Assembly: GCF_000348945.1 (NCBI RefSeq) | Contig: NZ_AOCK01000007.1 | Span: 124,001 to 188,000 of the forward strand | Source: Paeniglutamicibacter gangotriensis Lz1y | GTDB lineage: Bacteria > Actinomycetota > Actinomycetes > Actinomycetales > Micrococcaceae | Direction of reading: 5' to 3' | DNA: 64,000 nt | In this document: one piece after another, positions 44,901 through 54,083 of the stretch | How positions within the stretch are numbered: the first letter of the stretch is position 1 | Layout of the letters: each line of letters opens with the position of its first letter | Translations under genes and position numbers: made by a program | Notes under the pieces: model-generated | The model's database searches: none | The model's input: the letters and a program-made list of their open reading frames with translations, nothing else | Told to the model about the DNA's origin: nothing

Positions 44901-45854
44901 CTAGGCCTTGCGCCGACGAATCTCGGCTGCAGCCTGCGGCAACACCTGGGTCAGATCTCCCACGATGCCCAGATCTGCGATCTCAAACACCGGTGCGTCG
45001 GGGTCCTTGTTGATGGCGATGATGGTCTTGGCGCTTTGCATCCCGGCCTTCTGCTGGATGGCCCCGGAGATCCCGGCGGAGATGTACAGCTGCGGGGAGA
45101 CCGTGGTACCGGTCTGCCCGACCTGCGCGGAGTGATCGATCCACCCGGCGTCGGTGGCGGCGCGTGAGGCACCCACCGCCGCACCCAGGGCGTCGGCCAG
45201 GTCCTCCACCGCGGAGAAGTCTCCGTCGACGCCGCGGCCACCTGCCACCACGAAGCGGGCCTCGGCCAGTGCGGGGCGCCCGCTGGAGGTGCGCGGGCGC
45301 GTGCCGGTGATCCGGGCTGCCGGGGCGTTATCCCCGAGCTCGAGCTCGCGCACCGGGGCGGCAGCGGCGGACGCTGTCTCGTGTGCGGGCAGCTGGACAC
45401 TATTGGGCTTCAGGGTGATCAGCGCCGGGCCGCGGGTGACCTGTGCCTTGACGGTGTAGCTTCCGGCCAGCACCGACTTGGTCACCAACAACTCGGCGTC
45501 CACCTCGATCGCGTCAGTGATGACCCCGGAGTCCAGGCGCACCGCGGCGCGGGCGGCGATCTCGCGGCCCTCGATGGAATTGGGCAGCAGGACCGCTGTT
45601 GCAGCGCTCTCGCGCACCGCGGCGGTCAGCAGGCAGACCGCGGGGCTCAGCAGCGCCGCCGGATCGATCCCCCCGGCCGCGGTGTAGAACCCGTTGGCTC
45701 CTGCGGAGGTCAGGGCCTCAAGGGCGATGGGGTCGGCGGGGCCGCCCAGCACCGCGTGAACCTCGCCCAGGGAGGCGGCCAGGGCCAGCAACTCGCGCTG
45801 GGACTTGGTCGGCACCGGTGCCGGGGCGTGGATGTATACTAGGATGTTTGACAT
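44901..45854 (-). CDS. etfA: Electron transfer flavoprotein alpha subunit
   Basis: The 317-residue subunit has an N-terminal domain and a C-terminal FAD-binding domain. The latter contains AALGAAVGASRAATDAGWIDHSAQVGQTG-like sequence, then VSPQLYISAGISGAIQQKAGMQSAKTIIAINKDPDAPVFEIADLGIVGDL, a reliable ETF-alpha signature. With EtfB it carries electrons from acyl-CoA dehydrogenases to the quinone pool. It starts 21 bases after the etfB stop. The order etfB-etfA near iscS-mnmA matches M. tuberculosis Rv3029c-Rv3024c. Confidence 0.96.
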   Translation of the reverse strand: MSNILVYIHAPAPVPTKSQRELLALAASLGEVHAVLGGPADPIALEALTSAGANGFYTAAGGIDPAALLSPAVCLLTAAVRESAATAVLLPNSIEGREIAARAAVRLDSGVITDAIEVDAELLVTKSVLAGSYTVKAQVTRGPALITLKPNSVQLPAHETASAAAAPVRELELGDNAPAARITGTRPRTSSGRPALAEARFVVAGGRGVDGDFSAVEDLADALGAAVGASRAATDAGWIDHSAQVGQTGTTVSPQLYISAGISGAIQQKAGMQSAKTIIAINKDPDAPVFEIADLGIVGDLTQVLPQAAAEIRRRKA

Positions 45855-45875
45855 GTAATTCCCCTTCAGGTGGTG

Positions 45876-46697
45876 CTAGAGCAGCTTGGCGTCGGTGAGG
45901 AAGTCCACCAGCGCGATGCCGGCCGATCCGGAATCGGTGATGATTTCCCCGCCGGAGCGCGGCGGACGGGCCTGGGCAGAAACCACCCGGGTCGCCGACC
46001 CTTCGGCACCCACCGCTGCGGCGTCCAGGCCCAGTTCCTCCAGCGTCAAGGTGACGATTTTCTTCTTCTTCGCCCCCAGGATTCCGCGGAAGTTCGGGTA
46101 GCGCGGCTCGTTGGCCTGGTCGGTGACCGAGATGAGCACCGGCAACGGCGCTTCGAGGCTTTGGGCGCCTTCTTCTGCCTCACGCACCCCGGTGATCGTG
46201 GTGGACCCGGGGGCCAGCTCCAGCGTCGAGAGGTTGGTCAGCATCGCCAGGCCCAGACGCTCGGCCAGCGAGGCGGGAACCAGCGAGGTTTCGGCGTCGG
46301 TGGAGGCCATGCCGGTCAGCACGATGTCGAAGCCGCCCAGGCTCTGCACGGCCGCGGCCAGCACCATCGACGTGGTGACGGCATCGGAGCCCGCCAGCGC
46401 TGGATCACAGATATGCACCCCGGAGGTGGCACCCATCTGCAGGGATTTCTTCACGGCGTTCACCGCGGCCGAAGGACCCATGGTCAGGGTCGTGACGGTG
46501 TTCCCGGCTTTGTCCCCACCGCGGGATTCGGCAAGCGCCAGGGCCGCCTCGATCGCGTACTCATCGAGTTCGGACAGGACCGAATCCGCTCGGTCCAACC
46601 GGTTTTCCGGTGCCGATAGATGCCGCTCGAATTGGACATCGGGGACGTGTTTGACCAACACGAGGATGTTCAAGGGCGTGCCGCTGTTCTGGCTCAT
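45876..46697 (-). CDS. etfB: Electron transfer flavoprotein beta subunit
   Basis: The 273-residue subunit begins MSQNSGTPLNILVLVKHVPDVQFERHLS and holds the nucleotide-binding core with SELDEYAIEAALAL, TLTMGPSAA and LTGMASTDAETSLVPASLAERLGLAMLTNL, the ETF-beta signature region. The open frame continues upstream for 91 codons with no conservation, so the ATG at 46697 with AAAGG five bases upstream is used. It heads the etfB-etfA-PIG-L operon. The upstream spacer holds two stem-loops. Confidence 0.96.
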   Translation of the reverse strand: MSQNSGTPLNILVLVKHVPDVQFERHLSAPENRLDRADSVLSELDEYAIEAALALAESRGGDKAGNTVTTLTMGPSAAVNAVKKSLQMGATSGVHICDPALAGSDAVTTSMVLAAAVQSLGGFDIVLTGMASTDAETSLVPASLAERLGLAMLTNLSTLELAPGSTTITGVREAEEGAQSLEAPLPVLISVTDQANEPRYPNFRGILGAKKKKIVTLTLEELGLDAAAVGAEGSATRVVSAQARPPRSGGEIITDSGSAGIALVDFLTDAKLL

Positions 46698-47071
46698 TGC
46701 TGCCTTTCTGCAAAACGTGGACAAAGCTGCGCTGGCGCATCGGGGGCCCGGGGCGCGCGGGGCATCATCTGCACGATGCCGTGGGACCGGGTTCGCTCCC
46801 CCCCGGCTCAATGGTATCGGTGCACGCATCGGTGGACCGCATCGTGGAGAGTGATTTTCACCGGTGGCGCATCCTGCGGTGCTTGGAGCACGCCGCATCG
46901 CGGCGTGCTCCCGGGTGCGAAGGCGCAGGGGCAAGCGGCGCGACGGGCACCTAGGACAAGCACCTAACACCCGGCACGTACGCGACGGGCGGGTCCGAAG
47001 AGGAGCTCATGCTCTTCGGACCCGCCCGTCATCTGCACTCTTGCCGCGGGTTGCTACCCGTGCTCTGGCGG
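46698..47071 (-). other. 374-bp spacer with two stem-loops
   Basis: No gene is supported here. A 12-bp perfect hairpin with a 3-base ATC loop lies at 46885-46911, and a 19-bp perfect hairpin with a 9-base loop at 46984-47030, 41 bases after the htrA stop. Neither has a T-run. They probably end htrA transcription before etfB. The etfB promoter must also lie in this spacer, but I cannot point to a convincing -10/-35 pair. Confidence 0.6.
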
Positions 47072-48739
47072 TTAGCCGGCCGGGGACTCCCCGACCGTCA
47101 CCGTTGCCGAGCCCTCGGATCCGCCGCGGGTGTAGTGGATCTCGGTCTGGCCTCCGGCGGGGATTTCGCGGATCGCCGCGGTCAGCGAGGTGCTATCGGA
47201 AATGTTGCGCGAATCCACCCCGGTGATCACGTCTCCCACCTTCAACTGGGCCTTGGCGGCCGGGCTGTCGGGCACCACGGACTTGACCTCGGCGCCGACG
47301 CTGAAGGATGAGGAGTTTGTGCCGTTGGCGCTGGCCGGCTTGGCCGCCACCGTGACCCCCAGCATCCCGTGGGTCGCCGAACCGTTCTCGATGATGTCGT
47401 TGGCCACGCGCTTGGCGTAGTCGATCGGGATGGCGAAGCCCACGCCGATGGAGCCGCTGTCGGACGACGAGGTGGCCCCGGACCCGGAGGAAGCAATCGC
47501 CACGTTGACCCCGATGATCTTCCCGTTCACATCCACCAGCGCGCCACCGGAGTTGCCGTGGTTGATCGCCGCGTCGGTCTGGATCACATTGATGAAGATC
47601 GAGCCCTCGGAACCGGATTGCTGCTGCTCCGGAGCGCCGGGGAACTGGAAGTTGAACTGGTTGCCGTCTCCGCCCTCGCTCGAATCGTCGCCCGCCGATT
47701 CCTTCGGCACCGCGGAGGAAGCCACGGAGATGGTGCGGTTCAGCGTGGAGATGATCCCGTCGGTGACGGTCCCGCTGAGTCCCAGCGGGGCGCCGATGGC
47801 GATCGCGGTGTCACCCACGTTCAGCTCCCCGGAGGCGCCCAGGGAGGCCGGCACCAGGTCCTGCGCCTCGATCTTGATCACTGCCAGGTCAGAGAGCGGG
47901 TCGGTGCCCACCACCGTGGCGTTGTGGACCTTCCCATCGGAGGTGCGCACAGCGATCTTCGCGTCGCTGGTGGCCCCGCCCAGGGTCACCACGTGGGTGT
48001 TGGTCAGGATGTGACCGGCGGTGTCCAGGATGATGCCCGAGCCCGAACCTGCCTCGGAGGACCCCGCCACGTCGATGGTCACGACGCTCGGGCTGGCCTT
48101 CGCCGCGGCCGCCGTCACGGCGGTGACGTTCTCCGGGTTGTTGATGACCACGTCTCCCTGCGGGGTGCTGCTGCTCGAGGAGGCCACCGACTGGTTCGAG
48201 TTCATCACATAGTTTGCGCCGACCGCACCGCCGGCACCGATGACGGCCGCGGCAACCATGCCCACGATCAGGGCGCCGGAGGTGAACTTCTTCGGGGTGT
48301 TGCGCGGTGCCGGGGGCAGCGGTGCGCCGAAGGCCGAAGAGTGTTCCTCGGGCGTCGGGATCCCATAGGGGGAACCGCCCTGCTGGTGCTGCTGCGCATT
48401 CCAGGCGTGCTGGCCCGCGGGCAGCTGGGTTCCGGGCGCAGGGGCCCCGTACGGCTGCGCGGGGGCACTGTGCTGCTGCGCTGCTGCGCCGGCCGTGCCC
48501 GCCCCCTGGTCGGGGGTCCCGGAGTGGCGCGGCAGGGCCTGAGTCTGATCCGCCGCTCCCTCAATCTTGGAAACCGGCGCCGATGAATCGGTCGTTGGCT
48601 GGCGCTGGCCCGGTTCGTCGGCCGGGGTCACGGAAGGCGATTCGGGCGGGGTGACCGGGCGCGGCGGGACCGCACCGGATTCCGGCTGTGGCCCGCCCTC
48701 TTTCGGGGTACCCGGGTGATCGAACTGGTTCTCGCTCAT
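47072..48739 (-). CDS. htrA: HtrA-type trypsin-like serine protease with PDZ domain
   Basis: The 555-residue protein has a long Pro/Gln-rich cytosolic tail (about 1-155), one membrane helix (ALIVGMVAAAVIGAGGAVGANYV) and an extracytoplasmic trypsin-like domain. The catalytic triad is visible as His in ILTNTHVV, Asp in SDLAVIKI and Ser in GNSGGALVD. A C-terminal PDZ domain (LGVTVAAKP to QTEIHYTRGG) completes the DegP/PepD layout. It should degrade or refold damaged envelope proteins. The ATG at 48739 follows GGAAG. It diverges from the TPM/PspA operon, another envelope-stress pair. Confidence 0.94.
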   Translation of the reverse strand: MSENQFDHPGTPKEGGPQPESGAVPPRPVTPPESPSVTPADEPGQRQPTTDSSAPVSKIEGAADQTQALPRHSGTPDQGAGTAGAAAQQHSAPAQPYGAPAPGTQLPAGQHAWNAQQHQQGGSPYGIPTPEEHSSAFGAPLPPAPRNTPKKFTSGALIVGMVAAAVIGAGGAVGANYVMNSNQSVASSSSSTPQGDVVINNPENVTAVTAAAAKASPSVVTIDVAGSSEAGSGSGIILDTAGHILTNTHVVTLGGATSDAKIAVRTSDGKVHNATVVGTDPLSDLAVIKIEAQDLVPASLGASGELNVGDTAIAIGAPLGLSGTVTDGIISTLNRTISVASSAVPKESAGDDSSEGGDGNQFNFQFPGAPEQQQSGSEGSIFINVIQTDAAINHGNSGGALVDVNGKIIGVNVAIASSGSGATSSSDSGSIGVGFAIPIDYAKRVANDIIENGSATHGMLGVTVAAKPASANGTNSSSFSVGAEVKSVVPDSPAAKAQLKVGDVITGVDSRNISDSTSLTAAIREIPAGGQTEIHYTRGGSEGSATVTVGESPAG

Positions 48740-49012
48740 GGTGGTGCTTCCAATCCCTGAAGTTGGGGTTCCTCTGCGTATCTTGGTTACAACTATGCCC
48801 GTGCGGGCTGTGGCAACGAAAAGGAGAACCTGAGTGTCGGCTGTGAGTTCTCGCAATTCGGCAACCGCACACCCGTTGTCCCGGCGATTCTGTGGACGCG
48901 CGCGGCTGACCCACCTAGAATCAACATCGACAGCAGAAACCGGTTTACGCATGACGACATGCACTTTCCGATGCTCCTTCTGCGGCCGACCACGCAAGGG
49001 TGAAGGAAAACT

Positions 49013-51076
49013 ATGAAGTCGCTCCCCCGGCGGATGGCATTTGTTGCCTCCGCAGGAATCCTGTCCATGTTCATGTTTGCACCCCCTGCGCTGGCGACCG
49101 GCCCGGTGAACATTCCCCCGGGCGAATTCGTCCTGGACCAGGCCAACGCCCTGGGTTCGGATGCCTCAGAGGTCGAAGCCGCGGTGAAGCAGCTCCAGCG
49201 AGACACCGGCCAGTCACTCTTCGTCATCTACGTCGATTCCTTCTCCAGCCCCTCCGATCCCACGGCCTGGGTGCAGCAGGTCGCCCAGTCCAAGAACATG
49301 GGCACCAGCGACACGGTACTGGCCGTTGCCGTGGAGACGCGCAACGCCAAGTTCGTATCCAACGACAACAGCGAACTGCACGAATTCGACCAAGACATCT
49401 TCAATAAGATGGTCAAGCCCGAGCTGTCCGACCAAGAGTGGGCCGCCGCGGCACTGGGTGCCGTCACCGGCATCCAGAACGTCTCCGAAGGTAAGAGCCC
49501 CACCGGCGGCGAGGCTTCCTCCGGTTCCGACTCCTCGGATTCCTCCGGCGGCGGGGCCGGCTGGCTGCTGGTCGGCGGCGTGGTACTCGCCGGCGGTGCC
49601 ACCGCCTGGGCCCTGACCCGTCGCAAGAAGCTCCCGGACTACGTCCCACCGGTGGCCACTGGCCCGGATGGCAAGCCCCTGGACCCGCTGGCTTCACTGA
49701 GCATCCCGGAACTGCGCACCCAGGCCGGCAGCCTGCTGATTGCCGCCGACGACGCGATCCGCTCCTCCGAACAAGAGGTCGGCTTCGCTCAGGCACAGTA
49801 CGGCGAGGAAGCGGTCAAGCCCTTCGCCGAGGACATTGAGACCGCCAAGACCCACATGAATGAGTCCTTCAAGCTGCAGCAGCAACTCGACGACCACATC
49901 CCGGACACCGAGGAAGAGCAGCGCTCCTGGCTCGGGGAGATCATTCGCCGCTGTGAGGCGGTCAACGAGACCCTCGAGACGCACACCGAGGAGTTCGCCT
50001 CGCTGCGCGAGCTGGAAAAGAATGCCCCGGAAGCCGCTGCGGCCCTGAAGACCCAGATCGATCCGCTGCGCCAGCGTGTCGGCTCGGTCCAGGCCCAATT
50101 GACCGAGCTCGGCGCCCGCTACACCGAGAGCGCCTTGAATCAGGTCAAGGGCAACATCGCCGAGGCCACCGACCGGCTGGACTTCGCCAATACCGCGGTG
50201 CTCACCGCCGAGGCGAAGATCGCCGAAGCCAACACCGCAGAGGCCGCCGTGGCGGTCCGTGCCGGGGAAGACGCGGTGCACCAGGCCACGGTCTTGCTCG
50301 ACGCCGTAGCGCACGCCAGCGCCGATCTAGACAAGGCCCGGGCCGATCTCGAAGCACTGGTCTCCTCGGCAGCCCAGGATCTGGCCCAGGGCCGCGCCCT
50401 GGTAGCCAACGGTTCCAACCCGGAACTTGCCGGTCCCGTCGCGGCCCTGGAGACAGCGCTGTCCTCGGTCCAGGCCCAGGTCAGCGGCGGCAAGGTGGAT
50501 CCGGCAGCCTTGCTGACCGAGGTCGATGCGGGCCTGCGTCCGCTCAATGAGCAGCTGAACCAGATCCGCGATGCACAAGAACGCAACCGTCGCGCCGCGG
50601 ACCAGCTGCAATCGGCACTGCGCACCGCCCAGATGAAAATCAGCGGTACCGACGACTTCATTCGCGCCCGGCGCGGCGGCGTCGGCTCCAGGGCACGCAC
50701 CCGGCTGGCCGAGGCCAAACGCAACCTCGACGAGGCCCTGCGCATGGCTTCCTCCGACCCGCTCAACGCACTGGCCTTTGCCGAGCATGCCTCGGCCCTT
50801 GCCGATCAGGCCGCTCGCGAGGCGGAGAGCGATGTGGACGGTTTCGGCGGAGGCATGGGCGGAGGGTTCGGTGGCGGTAGCGGCGGCGGCGGGCTCGGCG
50901 GCGCCATCCTCGGCGGCATCCTCATCGACTCGATCCTGCGCGGCGGCTCAAACTCCGGGGGCTCCGGCGGCATCTTTGGCGGAGGCGGCTTCGGCGGCTT
51001 CGGCGGCGGTGGAGGTGGCGGCTTCGGTGGCGGCGGTGGTGGCGGCTTCGGAGGCGGAGCCGGCGGCAACTTCTAA
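49013..51076 (+). CDS. TPM-domain coiled-coil protein with Gly-rich tail
   Basis: The 687-residue protein has a signal peptide (1-29, cleaved after PPALA), a TPM domain (about 35-160), and a membrane helix (about 180-203). A long helical, Ala/Glu-rich region (about 220-600, with many heptad-like runs) is likely a coiled coil. It ends in a Gly/Phe tail of about 75 residues with IDSILRGG in it. TPM domains occur in proteins linked to photosystem repair or envelope stress. The gene is followed by pspA on the same strand 119 bases on. AAGGA precedes the ATG at 49013. Function is inferred from the pairing. Confidence 0.85.
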   Translation: MKSLPRRMAFVASAGILSMFMFAPPALATGPVNIPPGEFVLDQANALGSDASEVEAAVKQLQRDTGQSLFVIYVDSFSSPSDPTAWVQQVAQSKNMGTSDTVLAVAVETRNAKFVSNDNSELHEFDQDIFNKMVKPELSDQEWAAAALGAVTGIQNVSEGKSPTGGEASSGSDSSDSSGGGAGWLLVGGVVLAGGATAWALTRRKKLPDYVPPVATGPDGKPLDPLASLSIPELRTQAGSLLIAADDAIRSSEQEVGFAQAQYGEEAVKPFAEDIETAKTHMNESFKLQQQLDDHIPDTEEEQRSWLGEIIRRCEAVNETLETHTEEFASLRELEKNAPEAAAALKTQIDPLRQRVGSVQAQLTELGARYTESALNQVKGNIAEATDRLDFANTAVLTAEAKIAEANTAEAAVAVRAGEDAVHQATVLLDAVAHASADLDKARADLEALVSSAAQDLAQGRALVANGSNPELAGPVAALETALSSVQAQVSGGKVDPAALLTEVDAGLRPLNEQLNQIRDAQERNRRAADQLQSALRTAQMKISGTDDFIRARRGGVGSRARTRLAEAKRNLDEALRMASSDPLNALAFAEHASALADQAAREAESDVDGFGGGMGGGFGGGSGGGGLGGAILGGILIDSILRGGSNSGGSGGIFGGGGFGGFGGGGGGGFGGGGGGGFGGGAGGNF

Positions 51077-51092
51077 CCAAATCAATCCATCC

Positions 51093-51113
51093 ACGGCACC
51101 AGCTGCGTGCCGT
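51093..51113 (+). promoter_or_regulatory. Small stem-loop between the TPM gene and pspA
   Basis: ACGGCAC (51093-51099) pairs with GTGCCGT (51107-51113) around CAGCTGC, just after the TPM stop. It may reduce readthrough into pspA or stabilise the upstream mRNA end. Confidence 0.4.
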
Positions 51114-51195
51114 ACCTAGATTTCAGTACCGTGCTTCCGGCCCACGGAAACGCGTCAACAGATGCTCGATAAGTCAGTCAACGAAAGGTCTCACC

Positions 51196-51942
51196 GTGGC
51201 AAAGCAGTCTATTTTTGGTCGTGTCTCCCAGCTGGCCAAGGCCAACATCAACGCCATGCTCGACTCTGCGGAGGATCCGCAGAAGATGCTCGACCAGATG
51301 GTCCGTGACTACACCGATAACATCGCCGAAGCAGAAACCGCGGTGGCGCAGACCATCGGCAACCTGCGCATGATCGAAGAGGACTACACGGAGGATAAGC
51401 AAGCCAGCGCCGATTGGGGCAACAAAGCTCTGGCCGCTTCGGGCAAGGCCGACGAGTTCCGTGCTTCAGGGGACACGGCAAACGCCGACAAGTTCGATTC
51501 GCTGGCCAAGGTAGCCATTCAGCGACAGATGCAGTCCGAGTCGGAGGCAAAGTCCGCCGAACCGAGTATCAGCTCGCAGCGCGAGATCGTGGAGAAGCTG
51601 AAGACCGGCCTGGATGCGATGAAGTCCAAGCGCCATGAACTGGTTTCTAAGCGCGACGAGCTGGTGGCCCGCGCCAAGTCGGCCCAGGCCCAGAACCAGG
51701 TGCAGGAGGCCGTGAAGGCCATCGACTTCATGGATCCCACCAGCGAGGTCAGCCGCTTCGAGGAAAAGATCCGTCGCGAAGAAGCCCGCGTGCGCGGCGC
51801 CGCCGAGCTGGCATCTTCGTCGCTCGACGCCCAGTTCAACTCGCTCGAGGACTTGGGCGAGCAGACCGAGATCGAGGCCCGCCTGGCCGCTCTGAAGGGG
51901 CCCAAGAGCGCCCCGTCGATCACCACTGGCGCAGACGAGTAG
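51196..51942 (+). CDS. pspA: PspA/IM30 (ESCRT-III-like) family protein
   Basis: The 248-residue protein is almost wholly alpha-helical, beginning AKQSIFGRVSQLAKANINAMLDSAEDPQKMLDQMVRDY, the typical PspA/IM30 N-terminus. It then continues as a long coiled coil to SSLDAQFNSLEDLGEQTEIEARLAALKG. PspA proteins coat and repair damaged membranes. Translation starts at GTG 51196 with AAAGG upstream. The gene follows the TPM-domain gene; the same pairing is common in actinobacteria. It ends before a 9-bp stem-loop. Confidence 0.95.
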   Translation: MAKQSIFGRVSQLAKANINAMLDSAEDPQKMLDQMVRDYTDNIAEAETAVAQTIGNLRMIEEDYTEDKQASADWGNKALAASGKADEFRASGDTANADKFDSLAKVAIQRQMQSESEAKSAEPSISSQREIVEKLKTGLDAMKSKRHELVSKRDELVARAKSAQAQNQVQEAVKAIDFMDPTSEVSRFEEKIRREEARVRGAAELASSSLDAQFNSLEDLGEQTEIEARLAALKGPKSAPSITTGADE

Positions 51943-51959
51943 CCAGCCGCACCACCACC

Positions 51960-51990
51960 GCTTGCGGGCAGCCACCGGCCTCCCGCAAGC
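51960..51990 (+). terminator. Stem-loop after pspA
   Basis: GCTTGCGGG (51960-51968) pairs with CCCGCAAGC (51982-51990) around a 13-base loop, 18 bases after the pspA stop. There is no T-run. Confidence 0.5.
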
Positions 51991-52214
51991 ACGGGACGGA
52001 CCTGAGAACCTGCAGTGAAGTATTTCTGCGGTTCGCGGGTCCGTTTCGCTTTTCCCCCACGCCCCGTACACGCGCTCCCCCACCGATGCCATGCGCGGAC
52101 TTCCTGCACCCGTCGAGGATTCCCCAGGGGCCGATGGATGCTCCCCGGGACAGCCCGCAGCAGGGTTATCCACAGATTTCTCTACCCTCTGGCATCGTTA
52201 GGGGCAGGTCGGCC

Positions 52215-53993
52215 ATGCTGTATGTCATGAACACCGAGCAGTTCCCCCAGAGCTCGGGTCTTGGCCGTGCACACACCGGTCGGAATCCGAAGCCCGGCCG
52301 TCAGCGGTCCCGGGCCGATCTGTTGCGCAAGCTGCTCGATGCCGAAGAATTCTTCATCTCCGCCACCACCGAACTTGCCGCCGAGACCACATCTCCCACC
52401 GAGGCCGCAACCCTGGCCTTGATCGTCGAGTTGGCCCACCGCCGCACCGCCTACGCCCAGGTGCTCGTGGCCCAGGGCGCCCAACGCACCCTGGCGCACG
52501 AATTGCCGATCCAGACCATGGAGGAGCTCACCGCGGTGATCGCTGATCCCGCACCGTTCATGCGCGGAGACACCCTGCTGCCGGAAGACCCGCCCGTCCC
52601 ACCGACCGGGCGCCTGCCCCACCGGGACACCGCCGACTTCCTGCAACACCTGCTGGGCATCAGCTATTTTGAGGCCCGGGACCGGGTCAAGGCCACCACC
52701 GCGCTGCTCAAGCACGTCGATGAACATGGAATCAAGCACCCCGCGCGCTACCCGGAGCTGTCGACGGATGCGCAAGCAGGAACCATCGATCCCAAGCACG
52801 TGATGCAGGCGGCCAGAAAGCTGGACAAGGTCGCCCCGGTGATCAAGAAGCAACCCGAGGCCAAACAACTCTCCACGTCCCTGCAGGAGAAGGTCCGGGA
52901 ATCCTTGAAGACCCAGGGCCCGCAAGCCACCGGCAAGCTGATCACTGCGTGGCAGCAGTCCTTAGAGCAGAGCTCCCCCGGGGAGCCCACTGCCGAGGAG
53001 ATCAGCGCGAAGACCGGAATCCTTCTGACCCGCCGCACCGAACACTTCTCGTACTTCAGCCTGTGCATGCTCAACGTGGAAGCTGAAATCTTCCTGTCAC
53101 ACTTCGCCGCTGCCGACAATGCGCGGACCACCGCCGGCAACCGGGATACCTTGGGCCGTAACGCCGCGACCGGTTCCAACGGCGCCCCCGCCTCGGATGG
53201 CCAGAGAATGGAACCAACCACGGCTCCGCCAATTCCTCAGTGGGCTGCCAACCCGGACACCCCGGAGGCTGAACGTCCGCGCGCGGTCTACACGGATGTG
53301 GGAACGGCGGCCGGCGCAAAACCTGCAGCCCAACCGGGTACGGTGCCTGCGGAAACTAACACCGTGACGTTGGAGGACGAAGCCTTCGGGCCAGTCGACG
53401 GATTGACGCCCGCCCGCAGACACCTGCAATCCATCCTCAACGCTTTACGGCACATCAGCGGTAGCGCCAACGGCGCTACCGCTATCGCCAAGGCAACACT
53501 CGTCGTCCATTGCCAGCTCGAAACACTTCTGGGGCTTGCCCAACGGGCAGGAATCAGTGCACACGGCCTGGAAGTCAGTGTTGGAGAGCTCAGACGACTG
53601 TTATGCGACGCAGGTGTGATTCCCATGGTGTTCAATGGCAAAAGCCAAATCCTCGACCTCGGTCGTGAACAACGATTTGTACCCGACTACCTCCGATTAG
53701 CAATCCTGGCCAGGGACGGAGGATGCCTGGTCCCTGGTTGCACCGTACCTCCGGAGCATTGCGAGATCTGTCATGTCGACTCATGGCAAGACGGAGGGGT
53801 GACAAGTGCGGAAAACGCCGGCCCGGGGTGTAGCGCGCACCACCATGATTTCCATTCGGGAAAAATCACGTTGGTTCGAGATGTCGATGGTCTGCCGGCG
53901 GTCTTGTTGCCGAAGTATCTGGACCCGGAGCAGCTTCCGCGTCGCAATGATTATTGGCAACACGCTCGCCAAACCAAGCCCACGTTGTTCTAG
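52215..53993 (+). CDS. DUF222 domain protein with C-terminal HNH nuclease
   Basis: The 592-residue protein has an N-terminal DUF222 region (helical, about 20-310) and a C-terminal HNH domain (about 490-570). The latter holds CLVPGCTVPPEHCEICHVDSWQDGG and NAGPGCSAHHHDFHSG, which supply the Cys and His residues of the zinc-backed HNH fold. These proteins are abundant, often in many copies, in Arthrobacter-type genomes; their role is not settled. The ATG at 52215 is used; 52227 is an alternative, and the frame reaches 52086. The last 500 bases look lower in GC than the rest, and an in-gene hairpin GGTAGCGCC/GGCGCTACC lies at 53460-53480. A perfect DnaA-box sequence (52166-52174) precedes the gene. 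Confidence 0.85.
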   Translation: MLYVMNTEQFPQSSGLGRAHTGRNPKPGRQRSRADLLRKLLDAEEFFISATTELAAETTSPTEAATLALIVELAHRRTAYAQVLVAQGAQRTLAHELPIQTMEELTAVIADPAPFMRGDTLLPEDPPVPPTGRLPHRDTADFLQHLLGISYFEARDRVKATTALLKHVDEHGIKHPARYPELSTDAQAGTIDPKHVMQAARKLDKVAPVIKKQPEAKQLSTSLQEKVRESLKTQGPQATGKLITAWQQSLEQSSPGEPTAEEISAKTGILLTRRTEHFSYFSLCMLNVEAEIFLSHFAAADNARTTAGNRDTLGRNAATGSNGAPASDGQRMEPTTAPPIPQWAANPDTPEAERPRAVYTDVGTAAGAKPAAQPGTVPAETNTVTLEDEAFGPVDGLTPARRHLQSILNALRHISGSANGATAIAKATLVVHCQLETLLGLAQRAGISAHGLEVSVGELRRLLCDAGVIPMVFNGKSQILDLGREQRFVPDYLRLAILARDGGCLVPGCTVPPEHCEICHVDSWQDGGVTSAENAGPGCSAHHHDFHSGKITLVRDVDGLPAVLLPKYLDPEQLPRRNDYWQHARQTKPTLF

Positions 53994-54044
53994 TGCTCGG
54001 ATTCTGCGATCTGCCCAAAATCCCGTCTGTTTCAGGACGCAAGA

Positions 54045-54078
54045 AAGGCCCTACAGTTCCGGAGAACTGTAGGGCCTT
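54045..54078. terminator. Terminator between HNH gene and tmRNA
   Basis: AAGGCCCTACAGTTC (54045-54059) pairs perfectly with GAACTGTAGGGCCTT (54064-54078) around CGGA. Read on the minus strand it is followed by a T-rich TTTCTTG, so it suits ssrA best, and it can also stop the convergent HNH gene. Confidence 0.88.
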
Positions 54079-54083
54079 CATTG

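Noticed and set aside
52166-52174. DnaA box as evidence for a replication origin
   Set aside because: Only a single box, no cluster, no dnaA or dnaN nearby.
52215-53993. HNH gene as part of an intein, phage or restriction system
   Set aside because: The N-terminal DUF222 layout is the common free-standing chromosomal type; no methylase, phage gene or splicing motif is adjacent.
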